The position numbers were made by a program, and so were the translations under genes. The notes below the pieces were generated by a model that did no database searches, was not told where the DNA came from, and worked only from the letters and a program-made list of their open reading frames with translations. From NCBI GenBank assembly GCA_028335825.1, contig JAIOKI010000011.1, positions 436,501 to 500,500 on the forward strand: a stretch of DNA of 64,000 nucleotides, given 5' to 3'. Shown here piece after piece: positions 1 to 10,016 of this stretch. How positions within the stretch are numbered: the stretch's first letter is position 1; the number at the start of each line of letters is the position of its first letter. This stretch comes from Nosema muscidifuracis. Its lineage: Eukaryota; Microsporidia; Nosematidae.

Positions 1-24
1 TAGAGCGACAAAGATGCATTAAGT

Positions 25-912
25 ATGTTGATTAGAAAAGTGCCAAAATGTTTAGTACATTTAACTCGTAAAATGTGTAATTGTAATCGAAAGTGTATAA
101 ATAAATCGTTTTTTGGTGTTAAAATTGACAAGGGATGTTATAGTTTCGATTTGAACAATTTATGGTTTGATAATTCATATGAAAATTGTGATTTTCTAGG
201 AAAAAACATTGATGGTAATAAATTAGTACCAATAGAAACTTATAATACATTGGTAAAAACATTAGAAAGTATACAACAAGGAGTATCTAAGCTTTGTGAA
301 TCTGGAAAAGAATCTGAGGCTTTATTATGTAATTTTTATGATTTGAGAGATAATTGTGAGAATATGCCGTCGTGTATCGATTTTAATTTAGAACAAGTTC
401 CACGAAGATTTTGTGAAAACAACGATTATATACTTCAGATGGAAGAATTTGAACGTCTTATAGGTAAAAAGCTTATATCAAACAAAACAGAATCCTTACC
501 ACTAATGCACAATAGTAAAAAAGAAACTCGATTATCTGATTTTTACTATAAAAAAGAAAAATGCTCAAAAGAATATTTTTTAAATCTTTCTAATACTGAA
601 TTTAAAATTGATTCTGATAAAAAAGTTCATATAATCAGAAAACGTGACTTAAAAAATTTAACTGCTCCTGATATATATGATATTCTACAAGAATATAAAG
701 ATATAGACACAAATTTCAATATTCTAGAATTAAATAGTTCTCAACAGGACATGTTTTATTCTATGATGTCTTTATCTCTAATTTCTACATTATTGTTTAT
801 TATTCTTGCTTTCTTAGGATATAAAGAAAGTAAGAATGGTTTAATGATTGTTCCTGCTATTGTGATGACGCTGTCTATATTATTTATTTCAATATATTCT
901 TTCTTAGAATAA
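25..912 (+). CDS. Family A cysteine-rich membrane protein, N-terminus short or missing
   Basis: A 295-residue product of the window's main multigene family; function unknown. It begins at the conserved core (VPKCLVHLTRKMCNCN near residues 6-21). It continues with the spaced cysteines of the family, an LRDNC motif near residue 110, a basic IIRKRDL segment near 206-212, and two closely spaced hydrophobic helices at the C-terminus (about 246-265 and 274-293). Its closest relatives here are the genes at 2049 and 11006. They share the WFD/LND..Y.(N/D)CDFLG block and the same double-helix tail. Those relatives carry about 45-50 residues before the core (an FxxWR motif and one cysteine). Here the reading frame reaches a TAG at the first three bases of the window, so that part is absent in this frame. 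It may be truncated, or the gene may start at the ATG used here. No signal peptide is visible. Confidence 0.82.
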   Translation: MLIRKVPKCLVHLTRKMCNCNRKCINKSFFGVKIDKGCYSFDLNNLWFDNSYENCDFLGKNIDGNKLVPIETYNTLVKTLESIQQGVSKLCESGKESEALLCNFYDLRDNCENMPSCIDFNLEQVPRRFCENNDYILQMEEFERLIGKKLISNKTESLPLMHNSKKETRLSDFYYKKEKCSKEYFLNLSNTEFKIDSDKKVHIIRKRDLKNLTAPDIYDILQEYKDIDTNFNILELNSSQQDMFYSMMSLSLISTLLFIILAFLGYKESKNGLMIVPAIVMTLSILFISIYSFLE

Positions 913-2048
913 TTTTTATTAAAAGATTTGTATTATAAACTAGAATTTTAGGAAAAAAGTTTAACATTCAAGATTATTTTAAATAACGGAATATTTTCAT
1001 TATCTAATTTTAAATGATACACGTGATTGTCCAATGTCATATTTAGGGTCTGTTGTAGGACAATAAAATATAAAAATATTTTTAGAGGGGCTAAGAAACA
1101 AGAAGGAATATTTATTGAGGATCTAGATCATATAAACATTATGATAGAGTTAAGTTCGTCCATCAATGATTTTCAAATAATATTTGAAATTCATTCATTA
1201 TCGTGAAACATTATCTAATTCGAAATTTCTGTATTTAGGTAAAAAATTAGTATTGCTAAAATTTTATTTTTTACTAATTCAAAACTATTTAAAATGCGAT
1301 TCCATTAATGTATAGACGAAGGTAAAGATAAGCTTTATTTGTCAATATATCTCAAAGCCTAGTACAAAAGATTTATATTTATTAGCGTAAAAACTTGATA
1401 TTAATAGCTTAAATCTACATATAACGATAAATATATTATATTTTTAAAGAAAATTTAAAATATTTTTTTATTGATATTTACCATTATATTGCATAAATTA
1501 GTATTCATTTTCCTGCGAATAGTAATAAACCCAATAAATATAATACTAAGAAAACCTTATTTAAGCATCTATGTAAATATTATTTAGTTTCATAGGGTAA
1601 AATTAATTAAAATTCTGATCTATATCCTATGATAAAAAATAAGTATTGGCGAATTTATAGTATTAAAAAAATGTTGTTTAATTTTTAATAATTATTTTTG
1701 AGTTTCTCTTTTGAAATATTCTAAAGTTTTGAAAAATATTATGACGAGCCTCACAATTTTTGTTTTTAAGTGATAAAAAATATGCAGCAGCAAGCAACTA
1801 CATGTTTTGATAAAAAACGAATTAAATTTTATTTTCTATTAAATAACATAAATTTTACGTTAATTGTAATGGTAATTAAATTTCATATAAGTATTAATAT
1901 TTATATAACTATATCAATCGAAAAACTTTATATTTATAGATTATTTTTATTTATTAAAGATTTTTTATGAATTTCAATATAACTATTTTAATATATATAA
2001 ATTAATTTGTAATATATTTGTATATAAAAGTTAGTTTACTTGGAAATT
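913..2048. other. A+T-rich spacer between two family A genes
   Basis: No gene is supported. The stretch about 1020-1420 is less A+T-biased and reads like eroded coding DNA on the plus strand, but I cannot assign it. The open frame near 1770-1970 is low-complexity I/F/Y-rich translation of A+T-rich DNA and lacks an ATG start. The last 100 bases before the next gene are almost pure A+T with no CCC signal. Confidence 0.5.
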
Positions 2049-3062
2049 ATGGATAATCAAGAAAATAATGAAGCGTTTAATGAATTTGAGCAATGGCGTA
2101 AAGATATATTAGAAACCTCTACTGAAAATTGTACCAAACTAAACTTACGAGGTGGTAATATAAATGCTAAAGAAAATGAATTAATTTTAAATGTCCCCAA
2201 ATGTATAGTTCATTTTACTCGTAAAATGTGTAAATGCAATCAAGAATGTTTGAGTAAATCTTTTACAAATTCTGATTTGTATTTCACTTGTTTTAGATAT
2301 GATAAAGAAAATTTGTTGAACGATGATTCGTATAAAGATTGTGATTCATTAGGAAAGAGAGTTGAAGGTAATAAGCTTGTACCTGTTGATGGATATAATT
2401 CTATGATGTCAATAATTAAAAACATAAACTCAGGTATAACAAATCTTTGTGATTCTAATTCAGATTTTGAAAATTTATTGTGTAAAGTTTATGATCTCAG
2501 AGATGTTTGTAAAAATATGCCATATTGTATGAGATTTCGTATAAACGATGTTCCTAAAAAGCATTGTAGAAATCGCTTATACGAAAATCAGATTGACGAG
2601 ATTGAGAGAATATTAGGAAAAAAAATTCGTTCTAATATGCTAGAAGCATCTAAACCAATTGTAAATGAAAATTCAGATACAAAAAAAGTTGAAGATGATG
2701 AACCACCTTGTATTGAAAAAATATTTTTGACATCAAATGATATAATCATTAAAATTAATGGAGAAACAAAACCTCATTTAATTATTAAACGAGATCTAAG
2801 TAAAATTGATCTTCCTGATATAAATAGCATTATTCAAGAATATGATTCATTAGATTTAAAGTTCAAGTCAATTGAATCTACTGATCAAGAACAAAATACT
2901 TTCTACTCAATGATATCTTTATCAATAATATCAACTTTGCTATTCTTTATTTTAGTTTTCTTAGGATATAAAGATAATACAAACCAAAAAATAGTATTGC
3001 CTACTATTTTTATGACTCTGGTTATGTTATTTATTTCTATATATTCAACTTTGAATAATTAA
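2049..3062 (+). CDS. Family A cysteine-rich membrane protein (full-length reference member)
   Basis: A 337-residue protein of unknown function and the best template for the family. The start is the ATG at 2049; an in-frame TTG upstream is not needed. Layout: acidic N-terminus with the FEQWRKD motif (residues 13-19). Then twelve cysteines at about 28, 52, 61, 63, 67, 81, 98, 134, 145, 154, 160 and 173. The core is PKCIVHFTRKMCKCNQEC (50-67) and a second motif is YDLRDVC (148-154). A helical QIDEIERILG segment (181-190) follows, then a charged linker with IIKRDL, and two C-terminal membrane helices (about 287-307 and 315-333) joined by a short polar loop. There is no signal peptide. Either the cysteine domain is inserted by the C-terminal hairpin alone (tail-anchor-like) or it crosses the membrane by another route. 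It is convergent with the gene at 3118-3987, with about 55 bp between stops. Confidence 0.9.
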   Translation: MDNQENNEAFNEFEQWRKDILETSTENCTKLNLRGGNINAKENELILNVPKCIVHFTRKMCKCNQECLSKSFTNSDLYFTCFRYDKENLLNDDSYKDCDSLGKRVEGNKLVPVDGYNSMMSIIKNINSGITNLCDSNSDFENLLCKVYDLRDVCKNMPYCMRFRINDVPKKHCRNRLYENQIDEIERILGKKIRSNMLEASKPIVNENSDTKKVEDDEPPCIEKIFLTSNDIIIKINGETKPHLIIKRDLSKIDLPDINSIIQEYDSLDLKFKSIESTDQEQNTFYSMISLSIISTLLFFILVFLGYKDNTNQKIVLPTIFMTLVMLFISIYSTLNN

Positions 3063-3117
3063 ATTTTTGTATTTATATGTTAAAAATATGAATTTTTTTT
3101 TCAAGTAAAAATATTTA

Positions 3118-3987
3118 CTAAATATTGATTGCTAAAATAACAATACCAATAATTATACTACAATAAGATAACCGAGAAAAGATAGATTTTGATTTAACCA
3201 TCATATACATTAAAGCAGAAATTACTAAAAATGAACATAAAAATATTTCGTTGGAATATTCTTTGTAATCACCCAGAATACCTTTTTTAAAAGTTTTTTC
3301 TACCGAATAATTATTAGGCAAAATGTTTTCTGTTAAATTAAAATTTTCGATTGATCTTTTATTCCTTTCATCAAGAAAAGCGGTAGAAGGAATATTAATC
3401 ATTTGTCTTATGTTATCAATTTGATCCATCATAAAACTATTATCACAATTATCAAAATTATCATAAGTGATTATATCCTTCATACAATTTAGGTCTTCTT
3501 TACATTTATTCTTAAGCTCATAAGCAATACATTTTAGATTATTGTATTCATTTTCTTTGTTATTACATAAATTAGTTAAAGAATTGATAACTTTTTGAGA
3601 AATTTCCTCATACGGTATAGCAAATCCATTGGGGTGAATTTCTGAATCATAAACTAAATAATTCAAAAATGAACAATCTTGATATTTTTCATCATTAATC
3701 AAATTTTCAGTATCAAAGTGAGTGCATCGGTTATCAATTTTAAAGTCTTCAAATGTTTTTTCTACACACTTATTGTTACATTTACACATTTGACGTGTCA
3801 AACGAGCCATACATTTAGGAAGATTTTTGAATGTTTCATGCAACACAAGATCCTTACTTAGATTATTGTCATCTACAATCAAGAAAAAGTCCGAATAATC
3901 ATTAATTATATTATTTCTCCACTGAATAAATCGTTTAAATATTCTTGTATTAGTATCGACATCTCCATTGATATTTTCATTGTTCAT
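3118..3987 (-). CDS. Family A cysteine-rich membrane protein
   Basis: 289 residues. The ATG at 3987 is supported by a CCC run about 8 bases upstream on the coding strand; the next upstream ATG closes at once on a stop. Visible: IQWRNN (21-26), core PKCMARLTRQMCKCNNKC (57-74), YELKNKC (156-162), and further cysteines at 88, 105, 141, 153, 168 and 181. The first cysteine of the family (before the core) is missing here. A basic RNKRS site at 208-212 is followed by NFNLTEN. Two membrane helices lie at about 247-263 and 274-288, and the second has only a stub after it. It belongs to the double-helix subgroup, although its linker is shorter than in the 2049 gene. Role unknown. Confidence 0.88.
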   Translation of the reverse strand: MNNENINGDVDTNTRIFKRFIQWRNNIINDYSDFFLIVDDNNLSKDLVLHETFKNLPKCMARLTRQMCKCNNKCVEKTFEDFKIDNRCTHFDTENLINDEKYQDCSFLNYLVYDSEIHPNGFAIPYEEISQKVINSLTNLCNNKENEYNNLKCIAYELKNKCKEDLNCMKDIITYDNFDNCDNSFMMDQIDNIRQMINIPSTAFLDERNKRSIENFNLTENILPNNYSVEKTFKKGILGDYKEYSNEIFLCSFLVISALMYMMVKSKSIFSRLSYCSIIIGIVILAINI

Positions 3988-3994
3988 ATATTAT

Positions 3995-3997
3995 GGG
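3995..3997 (-). promoter_or_regulatory. CCC start-site motif of the 3118-3987 gene
   Basis: CCC on the minus strand, about 8 bases 5' of the ATG at 3987. A C-run just before the start codon is a described microsporidian transcription or start-site signal; several genes in this window show it. Confidence 0.5.
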
Positions 3998-4532
3998 TTC
4001 ATTTTTAATTTATATAAACTAATATTAAAAAATTTAATTTATCAAAGATATAATAAAATTGGTCATTTGATATATGAATAGAAGTAATATTTAATCTTTT
4101 TTAAGTTTTTCATGCTTTTTTGATTAATTTATTTAATCATAATTAAAATTTGGAGGTTGATTAATTGATTAAATTAATAATATTTTATAATTCATTTTGC
4201 AATAATTTTAATGTACATTAGTTTTTTCTAAGATATCATAAATCATAAAGTGATTAAAATGTTAAATAAAGAAGTTACAATAGATATTTTAAAAAAATAA
4301 TTTGTTTACATTACTAAATAAAGAGTTAATATGATTTTAACTATTGGGTTGAATAAATTCTTGAATCTTTAAGTGTGAGAAAAATATCATACGTACTAAT
4401 TATTATCAAAGTCGTTATAGTTTTATAAAACTTGTTATAAAAAATGATTATAAAACATAGCAATATATCTAATGAAATGTCTTGTTTTATATTCTTTATG
4501 ATAAATTTAAAAAACAAAGTTTCAATCACAAA
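3998..4532. other. Divergent promoter region, A+T-rich
   Basis: Spacer between the minus-strand family A gene and the plus-strand small secreted gene at 4533. I see no conserved element in it. An open frame on the minus strand (4341-4529) is hydrophobic low-complexity translation and is not supported. Confidence 0.4.
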
Positions 4533-4706
4533 ATGAAATTTATATGTATCTTATCATTTGTTATTTATTATGCAAGATGTTGTGGAATGAGTGAACCTAA
4601 TACATCAGAATCATCAGCATGTGGTACAGTAGGACCTTTTATGGGAACATCTGCTTCTATTAATAATGGACCATTTTCAAAATTAAACGAAAGTACAAAA
4701 AAATAA
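4533..4706 (+). CDS. Small secreted peptide, 57 residues
   Basis: Start at the ATG of MKFICILSFVIYYARC. This gives a short positive-hydrophobic signal peptide with a likely cut near residues 14-16. A longer frame exists only through a non-ATG codon. The mature part is about 42 residues: it opens CCGMSEP and continues with a Ser/Thr/Gly-rich stretch holding one more cysteine, and it ends in KLNESTKK. Serine and threonine are common enough to be O-glycosylated or phosphorylated. The composition (G, P, S, T) differs from the K/N/I-rich translation that random A+T-rich DNA would give, which argues that it is real. No family is recognised. It lies in the same orientation as the secreted protein at 5440. 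Confidence 0.62.
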   Translation: MKFICILSFVIYYARCCGMSEPNTSESSACGTVGPFMGTSASINNGPFSKLNESTKK

Positions 4707-5439
4707 ACATTATTTTTTTACATAACTTTTTTTTGCCCAAATTATTAAAAATATATAGAAAAAAAGAGGTGCTAATAATTGAGGTCGAATTAACTGAGTT
4801 TTATAATATAATTGTAAAAGTGAAAATCAAAATTATGACTTTGCAGTCATTCATTTTGTTTCACTAAATAAGTATAAAATTAGAATTAATCAGTAAGTGA
4901 TGACATGGAAAGATATAGGAATTAAATTCATAAAACCTTTAGCACTTAATTAAGTTTAAGAAAAAATCGAGGCTTAAGTTCTATACAGAATGCTCAAAAT
5001 AATACTAAAGAGTCTGACTATGAAAGTCTACGAAGAGATATGATACAAAATCCAAATATTACGAACAAATAAAATTAGGTAAGAGCAAATATTGGAGATC
5101 AAATTTGATAATATGAGATAAATATATCCAATAAAAGCAAATTTTGTACAAATTAATAAAAAATAAATGAATAAAAAGTACAAGTAACTTTTGAATTTGA
5201 CCTATAATTGAAAAATCTAGTTCAATTTATTTTTTAAAATAAACTAACCAATAAATCTCTATTAATAATATAATAAGTATTTTAACCTATAAGTTTAAAT
5301 GAAAAATTGTAAATTTTATGTACATTTTATGTCAAATTTATGAAATGTTTATTTTTTTATAAATACCTGACCACTTAATTTAATCTCTGATTAGTTCTCC
5401 TTTTTTTAAGTATTTAAAATTTTTATTTTAAGATTGTAT
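4707..5439. other. Spacer, partly eroded coding-like DNA
   Basis: Between two small secreted genes. Bases about 4740-5120 are purine-rich and look like degraded coding DNA, but no open frame or recognisable product remains. The final 250 bases are A+T-rich promoter-like DNA with a CTCC-T-run some 40 bases before the next start. Confidence 0.4.
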
Positions 5440-6024
5440 ATGTATTCAACCAAGATTTTATTATTTATATCAAGCATATTTACATTCAACCATTCAGTAG
5501 ATAGCATAGGTAATAAAGGAATAAATTTAACAAAAAATAAAAATGAAGAGGAAGAAATTCTCAGAATAGTTATAAAAAGTAATGGACAAGAATCATCAAT
5601 TATAGTGGATTTTAACGAAGGAGAAGATTTTGAATCTGAATCTGATTCAGATTCTGAGAGTGATGATTCTATGGTTAAAGATAGTTACGATGATGAAGGG
5701 ATATTCAATCAGATTTTCAACAAAATATGTGGAAATAACAAGTGTTTCTATCAAAAATTTAAAGAAATAGAACAAGATAAAAATAAAACGAATAATTCAA
5801 AACTCGATTTTAAAGATAACAATTTAAACAATGAAATTCATCAAAGTAAAAATATTTTTAAGGGATTAGACGAAATTAAAAATCCACCTAGAAATTCAAA
5901 AAATTCTAATGAGATTAAAGAGAATAAAGAATTAAAAGAAGAAATTGATGATATTGGTAAGAAATTAAGTAACTTATCAATACAATTATCTAAATTATCA
6001 CAAAAAATTGAAAAAAAAATCTGA
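5440..6024 (+). CDS. Secreted acidic protein with C-terminal coiled helix
   Basis: 194 residues from the ATG at 5440. A signal peptide of about 20 residues (MYSTKILLFISSIFTF) opens it. Then come a lysine/glutamate-rich segment and an acidic tract of Glu-Ser-Asp repeats (about residues 62-82). A small loop with two cysteines (CGNNKC) follows near 97-102, then an Asn/Lys-rich linker. The C-terminal helix has leucine/isoleucine at heptad-like spacing (about 165-194, LSNLSIQLSKLSQKIEKK). The signal peptide and the terminal helix resemble those of the secreted cysteine-rich protein at 21312-21659, while the middle differs completely. The acidic repeat suggests cation or basic-polymer binding, but nothing proves it. 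Unknown family. Confidence 0.75.
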   Translation: MYSTKILLFISSIFTFNHSVDSIGNKGINLTKNKNEEEEILRIVIKSNGQESSIIVDFNEGEDFESESDSDSESDDSMVKDSYDDEGIFNQIFNKICGNNKCFYQKFKEIEQDKNKTNNSKLDFKDNNLNNEIHQSKNIFKGLDEIKNPPRNSKNSNEIKENKELKEEIDDIGKKLSNLSIQLSKLSQKIEKKI

Positions 6025-7357
6025 TGATTGATTAAAATATTGTATGAATTCTATTACTTTTTCGTTGAAAATTTTTAATAACTTTTTTTTATTTGTATAG
6101 ACATATATAAAGTATATTGCTAGATTTTACTAGTCCTAAAATTTTAAAAAAATCATTAAATAATGTTTTATTGGTTAATTAGTAGAAAAGTATATTAAAA
6201 TTTTTTTTCGTTACTATCAAATATAAATAGAGAAGATCAATATTAAAGACACCATCTTATAAATTTTTTTTTTGTAAACAAAAATAGAGGCAAATAATAC
6301 TTTTAATTTTTACATAGATGATTAATATTATTTCTATATTTTAGGATAATAATAAAAAATTTTAAATTTTTTGTTTAATTAATTCATTATTGAGATTATT
6401 AAATGTTGTTTGAAAAAATAATGTCATATCTAATATTTTTTATTATTATTCATAAAAAGAGCATTTTTAAAATATCTATATTGCTTAAAAGAACAAATTA
6501 TGACGTTATACTTTTTTCATTAACTTAAAATTATTTTTGCTTTTCATTAGAATATTTAACTAATATAAATAGAAAAAAGAAAAAGGGTTAAGATCTATAT
6601 TTTTAAATTATGATAGTTAATTACATTTACTATTTGTACATCTTATTAAAGCTAATTATTCATTATAGTATTTCTTAATAGATGAACGGTATCTTAAGTC
6701 TCTTTATATAACAAAATACTTGAAATTGCAATATTAATCTCAATATTATCATATGTTCCTTGGCACTCTGGTCGGTATGTATTCCTGTGTAGAAAAAGAT
6801 ATACTATAATGCTTACATACTTTTTGTGGTGAGCAGTCGTTAAGTTTCTCATGTTATTAAAATGATATTATCATGATCTTACACTTGTTAACACTTTTTT
6901 ATAATAAATTAATTAAGTCATGATATTTATTAATACATATATATATTGTCAAAAAAATCGTTGATTTTTACTTTAATGAGGTTTCTAAAATATAAAAATC
7001 GTTTTATAGTAATGAAAAAAAATCGAAAGTTTGTTAATTTAAAATAAACTTTATTAGAAAACAACTTACTTTTAAATATATTTTATTTATATTATAAAAA
7101 AAATAAATGTTAACTTTAATATTTTTATATATATAAAATGAGGTTAAATGCTTTAATTTTGTAAACAGTGAAGTAAACAAAATAATGATGTTAAATTTAA
7201 GATTTAAAGAATCTTTTTTAATTATATAGTCATATACAAAAAATTAAATAAAAATTCATCAATATAGTCTTGTTAAAACTTTTTTATAATAAATTTATTA
7301 CATTTAAATATGACGTATTAAAAATTAAATATTTGATTTACAATTATTTATTTAATA
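6025..7357. other. A+T-rich spacer with one GC-richer island
   Basis: No gene is supported. Most of it is A/T runs. Bases about 6755-6850 are clearly richer in G and C than the rest, contain no long open frame, and might be an eroded coding or RNA remnant. I could not fold it into anything recognisable. Confidence 0.4.
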
Positions 7358-8323
7358 TCATAAATTACTTATCATATTATAAGTAGATACTACAAATATA
7401 AATGCACCAGAAATTAAAATAGAGGTTGTAAGTCCCTGATTTTTTTTGCTGTTTCTGTGCATAAGATATCCAACTAAAGTCATCAAAAATCCAGAGACTA
7501 TTGGGACAGATGTCATATTGAAATAGTCTTGATAAGTAAGGTCAGCTTTTTGATTGAAACAGTCTAAAGAACTGGATGAGCTGTTTTGTAGCTGATTATT
7601 AACATTTGTAGATAAATCTTCTATCAAAGAAAATTCGCTCTGTATAGTACTTTCTTCAAGATTAGAATCAATTGATCTCTTCTTTCTAAAAATAATTGTT
7701 GCATCTGGGTCAACATTTAAAATATTTTCAAAAACAGAAGGATAGAAATCTTCAATATTATCACAATTCATAGGGATTTTTTGATATAATAAATCAGAGA
7801 TACAATCTGGATTATCTTTACACTCATCCCTTATATTATAGGCATCACATTTTAACCTATTAATCCATTTTGTATTTTCGCAAGATTTTTCGAGATCCTC
7901 ATAAAATTTTTTCATATAGAGATCCATATTAACTTTCTTATTAGTTGAAATCATTTCATCAAATACTAGTTTTTTATCAAGAAAAGAACAATCGATATGT
8001 TTATCGTCAATATATAAATTATTTAGATCAAATATCTCACAAGTATGATCAAAAGCATCTTCCCTGAATAAATTGGAAAGGCAATCGATATCGCATTTGC
8101 ATAATTTTTTTGTCATATGAACCATACACTTCGGCATTAAAGATATTTCATGTTTGATATTTGGATTGTTTAATTGTTTTCTTCTTGATAAAGCGTGACA
8201 TTTTTTTGTATAATAATCGATTTTCTTATCTCTCCATGTTATAAAATCCTCAGTATTTACAGGATCCTTTTTTTGGACTGTTTCACCAATACATACGCAA
8301 TCTTGGTTATTAATTGATGACAT
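7358..8323 (-). CDS. Family A cysteine-rich membrane protein with extra N-terminal CVC
   Basis: 321 residues when started at the ATG at 8323, which has ACCC directly in front. The frame extends 15 codons further up, but that would place the CCC signal inside the gene. It opens with two extra cysteines (DCVC, residues 8-11) not seen in other members. Then ITWRDKK (28-34), core PKCMVHMTKKLCKCDIDC (64-81; the usual TRxMC reads TKKLC), and an IRDEC motif. A strongly basic FRKKRS site lies about 90 residues from the end, and the linker is serine/asparagine-rich. Two C-terminal hydrophobic helices come last (about 271-291 and 300-318). Cys-rich domain, possible proteolytic site and membrane hairpin are laid out as in its neighbours. 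Function unknown. Confidence 0.88.
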   Translation of the reverse strand: MSSINNQDCVCIGETVQKKDPVNTEDFITWRDKKIDYYTKKCHALSRRKQLNNPNIKHEISLMPKCMVHMTKKLCKCDIDCLSNLFREDAFDHTCEIFDLNNLYIDDKHIDCSFLDKKLVFDEMISTNKKVNMDLYMKKFYEDLEKSCENTKWINRLKCDAYNIRDECKDNPDCISDLLYQKIPMNCDNIEDFYPSVFENILNVDPDATIIFRKKRSIDSNLEESTIQSEFSLIEDLSTNVNNQLQNSSSSSLDCFNQKADLTYQDYFNMTSVPIVSGFLMTLVGYLMHRNSKKNQGLTTSILISGAFIFVVSTYNMISNL

Positions 8324-8324
8324 T

Positions 8325-8327
8325 GGG
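8325..8327 (-). promoter_or_regulatory. CCC start-site motif deciding the start of the 7358-8323 gene
   Basis: ACCCA abuts the ATG at 8323 on the minus strand. It is used here to prefer this ATG over a longer frame. Confidence 0.55.
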
Positions 8328-10016
8328 TACGAAGTTTTTAAAATTTTAAATATTAAATTTTTAATCAATATTATATTAATTTTTTTTAAATTATATATAT
8401 ATAGAATTTTATTGTTTATTAAAAAAATCTATAAAACTATATAAACCTAAAGATAATATAATTTTTTTTATGTAATATTTAAATTAATATAAATATATAA
8501 AATTAAATATTCAATATATGTTAATTAAAAATTTAACACATTATTAAAATTTTTTCGATTAGAAAAAATATCAATTTAAAATAAATTATTTCCAGATGAA
8601 ATTGTTAAATAAGATTTTTAATTATTTGTAATCAATTTTACTTTATAATATATTCATTATGTTTAATAATAAAATTTAAATAAATTTGAAATATACTGTG
8701 TTTGTACTTCAATATTAATATTAATAACATAATTTTATAAATATAAATACATTTTGACAATGTTCATTACTATATTTCTATTTTAATAAAACACTAAATT
8801 ATTTTTCAATTTATATTCAACTTTTATGATTCTCTAAAAAGTCTTATTGTAAAATATTTCAACAAGAGATATAACTTTAAAAATTATAATCACTAAAAAA
8901 CTTTATATCAGCAAATATAGACAAATATAATTCTTTTAGACTTTGCAGTAAATTTGTAATTTTCAAAATAAATTAAAATAAGAATATATTAGTAATACTT
9001 CTATTAATAATATATCATTTGATGATTTAATTAATATAAACAAGTATTTAATGCAATTAAAATATTTAAATATGCATTATTTTTGATGCTCATATTCCAC
9101 TGATCAAAGCAACTGAAGAAAAGTTTATTTTTTACACCGACAAATAACAATTATCATTAAGTCAATTATTGCAACTCATTATATAAAATTTAAAATATCA
9201 TTTTAGATTAAAAAAAGTTATCTAAGAATCAACTTACTTTTAACAGCTTAATAACTACTTAAAACAACAATTTTATAAATTTTTATAAACTATCTGTCTA
9301 TACACAGACATACATACAGTTGTAAATGTTTAAGAACACCTTTAAAAATACCTCTTATGACCATAAACAATAAAAAAAGTAGATGGAATTTACCTTTAAA
9401 ATATTGTTTAAATTTTAAGTATGTGTGTTCAAAGTAGATTCTAGATATCGCTTATCTATTAAGAAATATTGTTAAAAATAATTAAATTTCTAATTTTTTT
9501 ATATTTATTAGATTATGTTGAAAAAATTATCGTACATTTTAATTTTACTTTGTATCAGTTATAATTAGAGTATATAGTTGAGCATTTTTTGACATTCCTA
9601 TATGATTTTTTACAAATGTCTCTATGTTTACAAGCAAACAAGTATCGCTTTTTTAAAAGGATAATAGTTTTATTTAAAAAAACGAATTACATCACATTAA
9701 ACATATTTTCATTTTTGAATCATAATTATATCAATAAAATAAAAATTTATGTTTAAAAAATCATTTTATCATTCTTATAATTCTAAAATAAATTAATAAT
9801 AATTGTTTAATAGGTTATTTAAATCGATATAATATTTTAACTTAGAAAAAAATTATTTTTTTACTAAATTTAGTAAAATATTATAAATTAAGAAGAACAG
9901 ATTTTTTTTTGTTTTTCATAATTTATGTTACTATAAGTAAAATATTTATGGCTTGATATTTTAGTTTTCAAAACCATATTAAGTTATTTAAATTACAAAT
10001 TTTAATGAGACAGTAT
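8328..10016. other. A+T-rich spacer with a diverged repeat
   Basis: No gene is seen. It contains the repeat copy at 9239-9368 described separately. The rest is A/T-rich without a readable product on either strand. Confidence 0.45.
9239..9368. repeat. Diverged intergenic repeat, copy 1
   Basis: Two blocks match a segment near 49962-50050. One opens TTTAACAGCTTAATAACTAC here and TTTAACAACTTAGTAACTAC there. A second runs from AAGAACACC to TATGACCATAAA here and from AAGAACATT to TGTGACCACAGA there. This copy has about 40 extra bases between the blocks. Many of the differences are transitions. The element type is unknown; it could be part of an old mobile-element end. Confidence 0.45.

Noticed and set aside
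1770-1970. 66-codon plus-strand open frame
   Set aside because: Starts at a non-ATG codon, and the product is I/F/Y-rich low-complexity translation of A+T-rich DNA.
2240-2425. Minus-strand open frame inside the 2049 gene
   Set aside because: Opposite-strand shadow of the conserved family A frame.
3679-3861. Plus-strand open frame inside the 3118 gene
   Set aside because: Opposite-strand shadow; no features of its own.
4341-4529. 62-codon minus-strand open frame
   Set aside because: Hydrophobic low complexity in a promoter region, no homology to neighbours.
8324-8368. 15-codon longer N-terminus of the 7358 gene
   Set aside because: The CCC signal abuts the ATG at 8323. The extension has no counterpart in relatives and no ATG-supported promoter.
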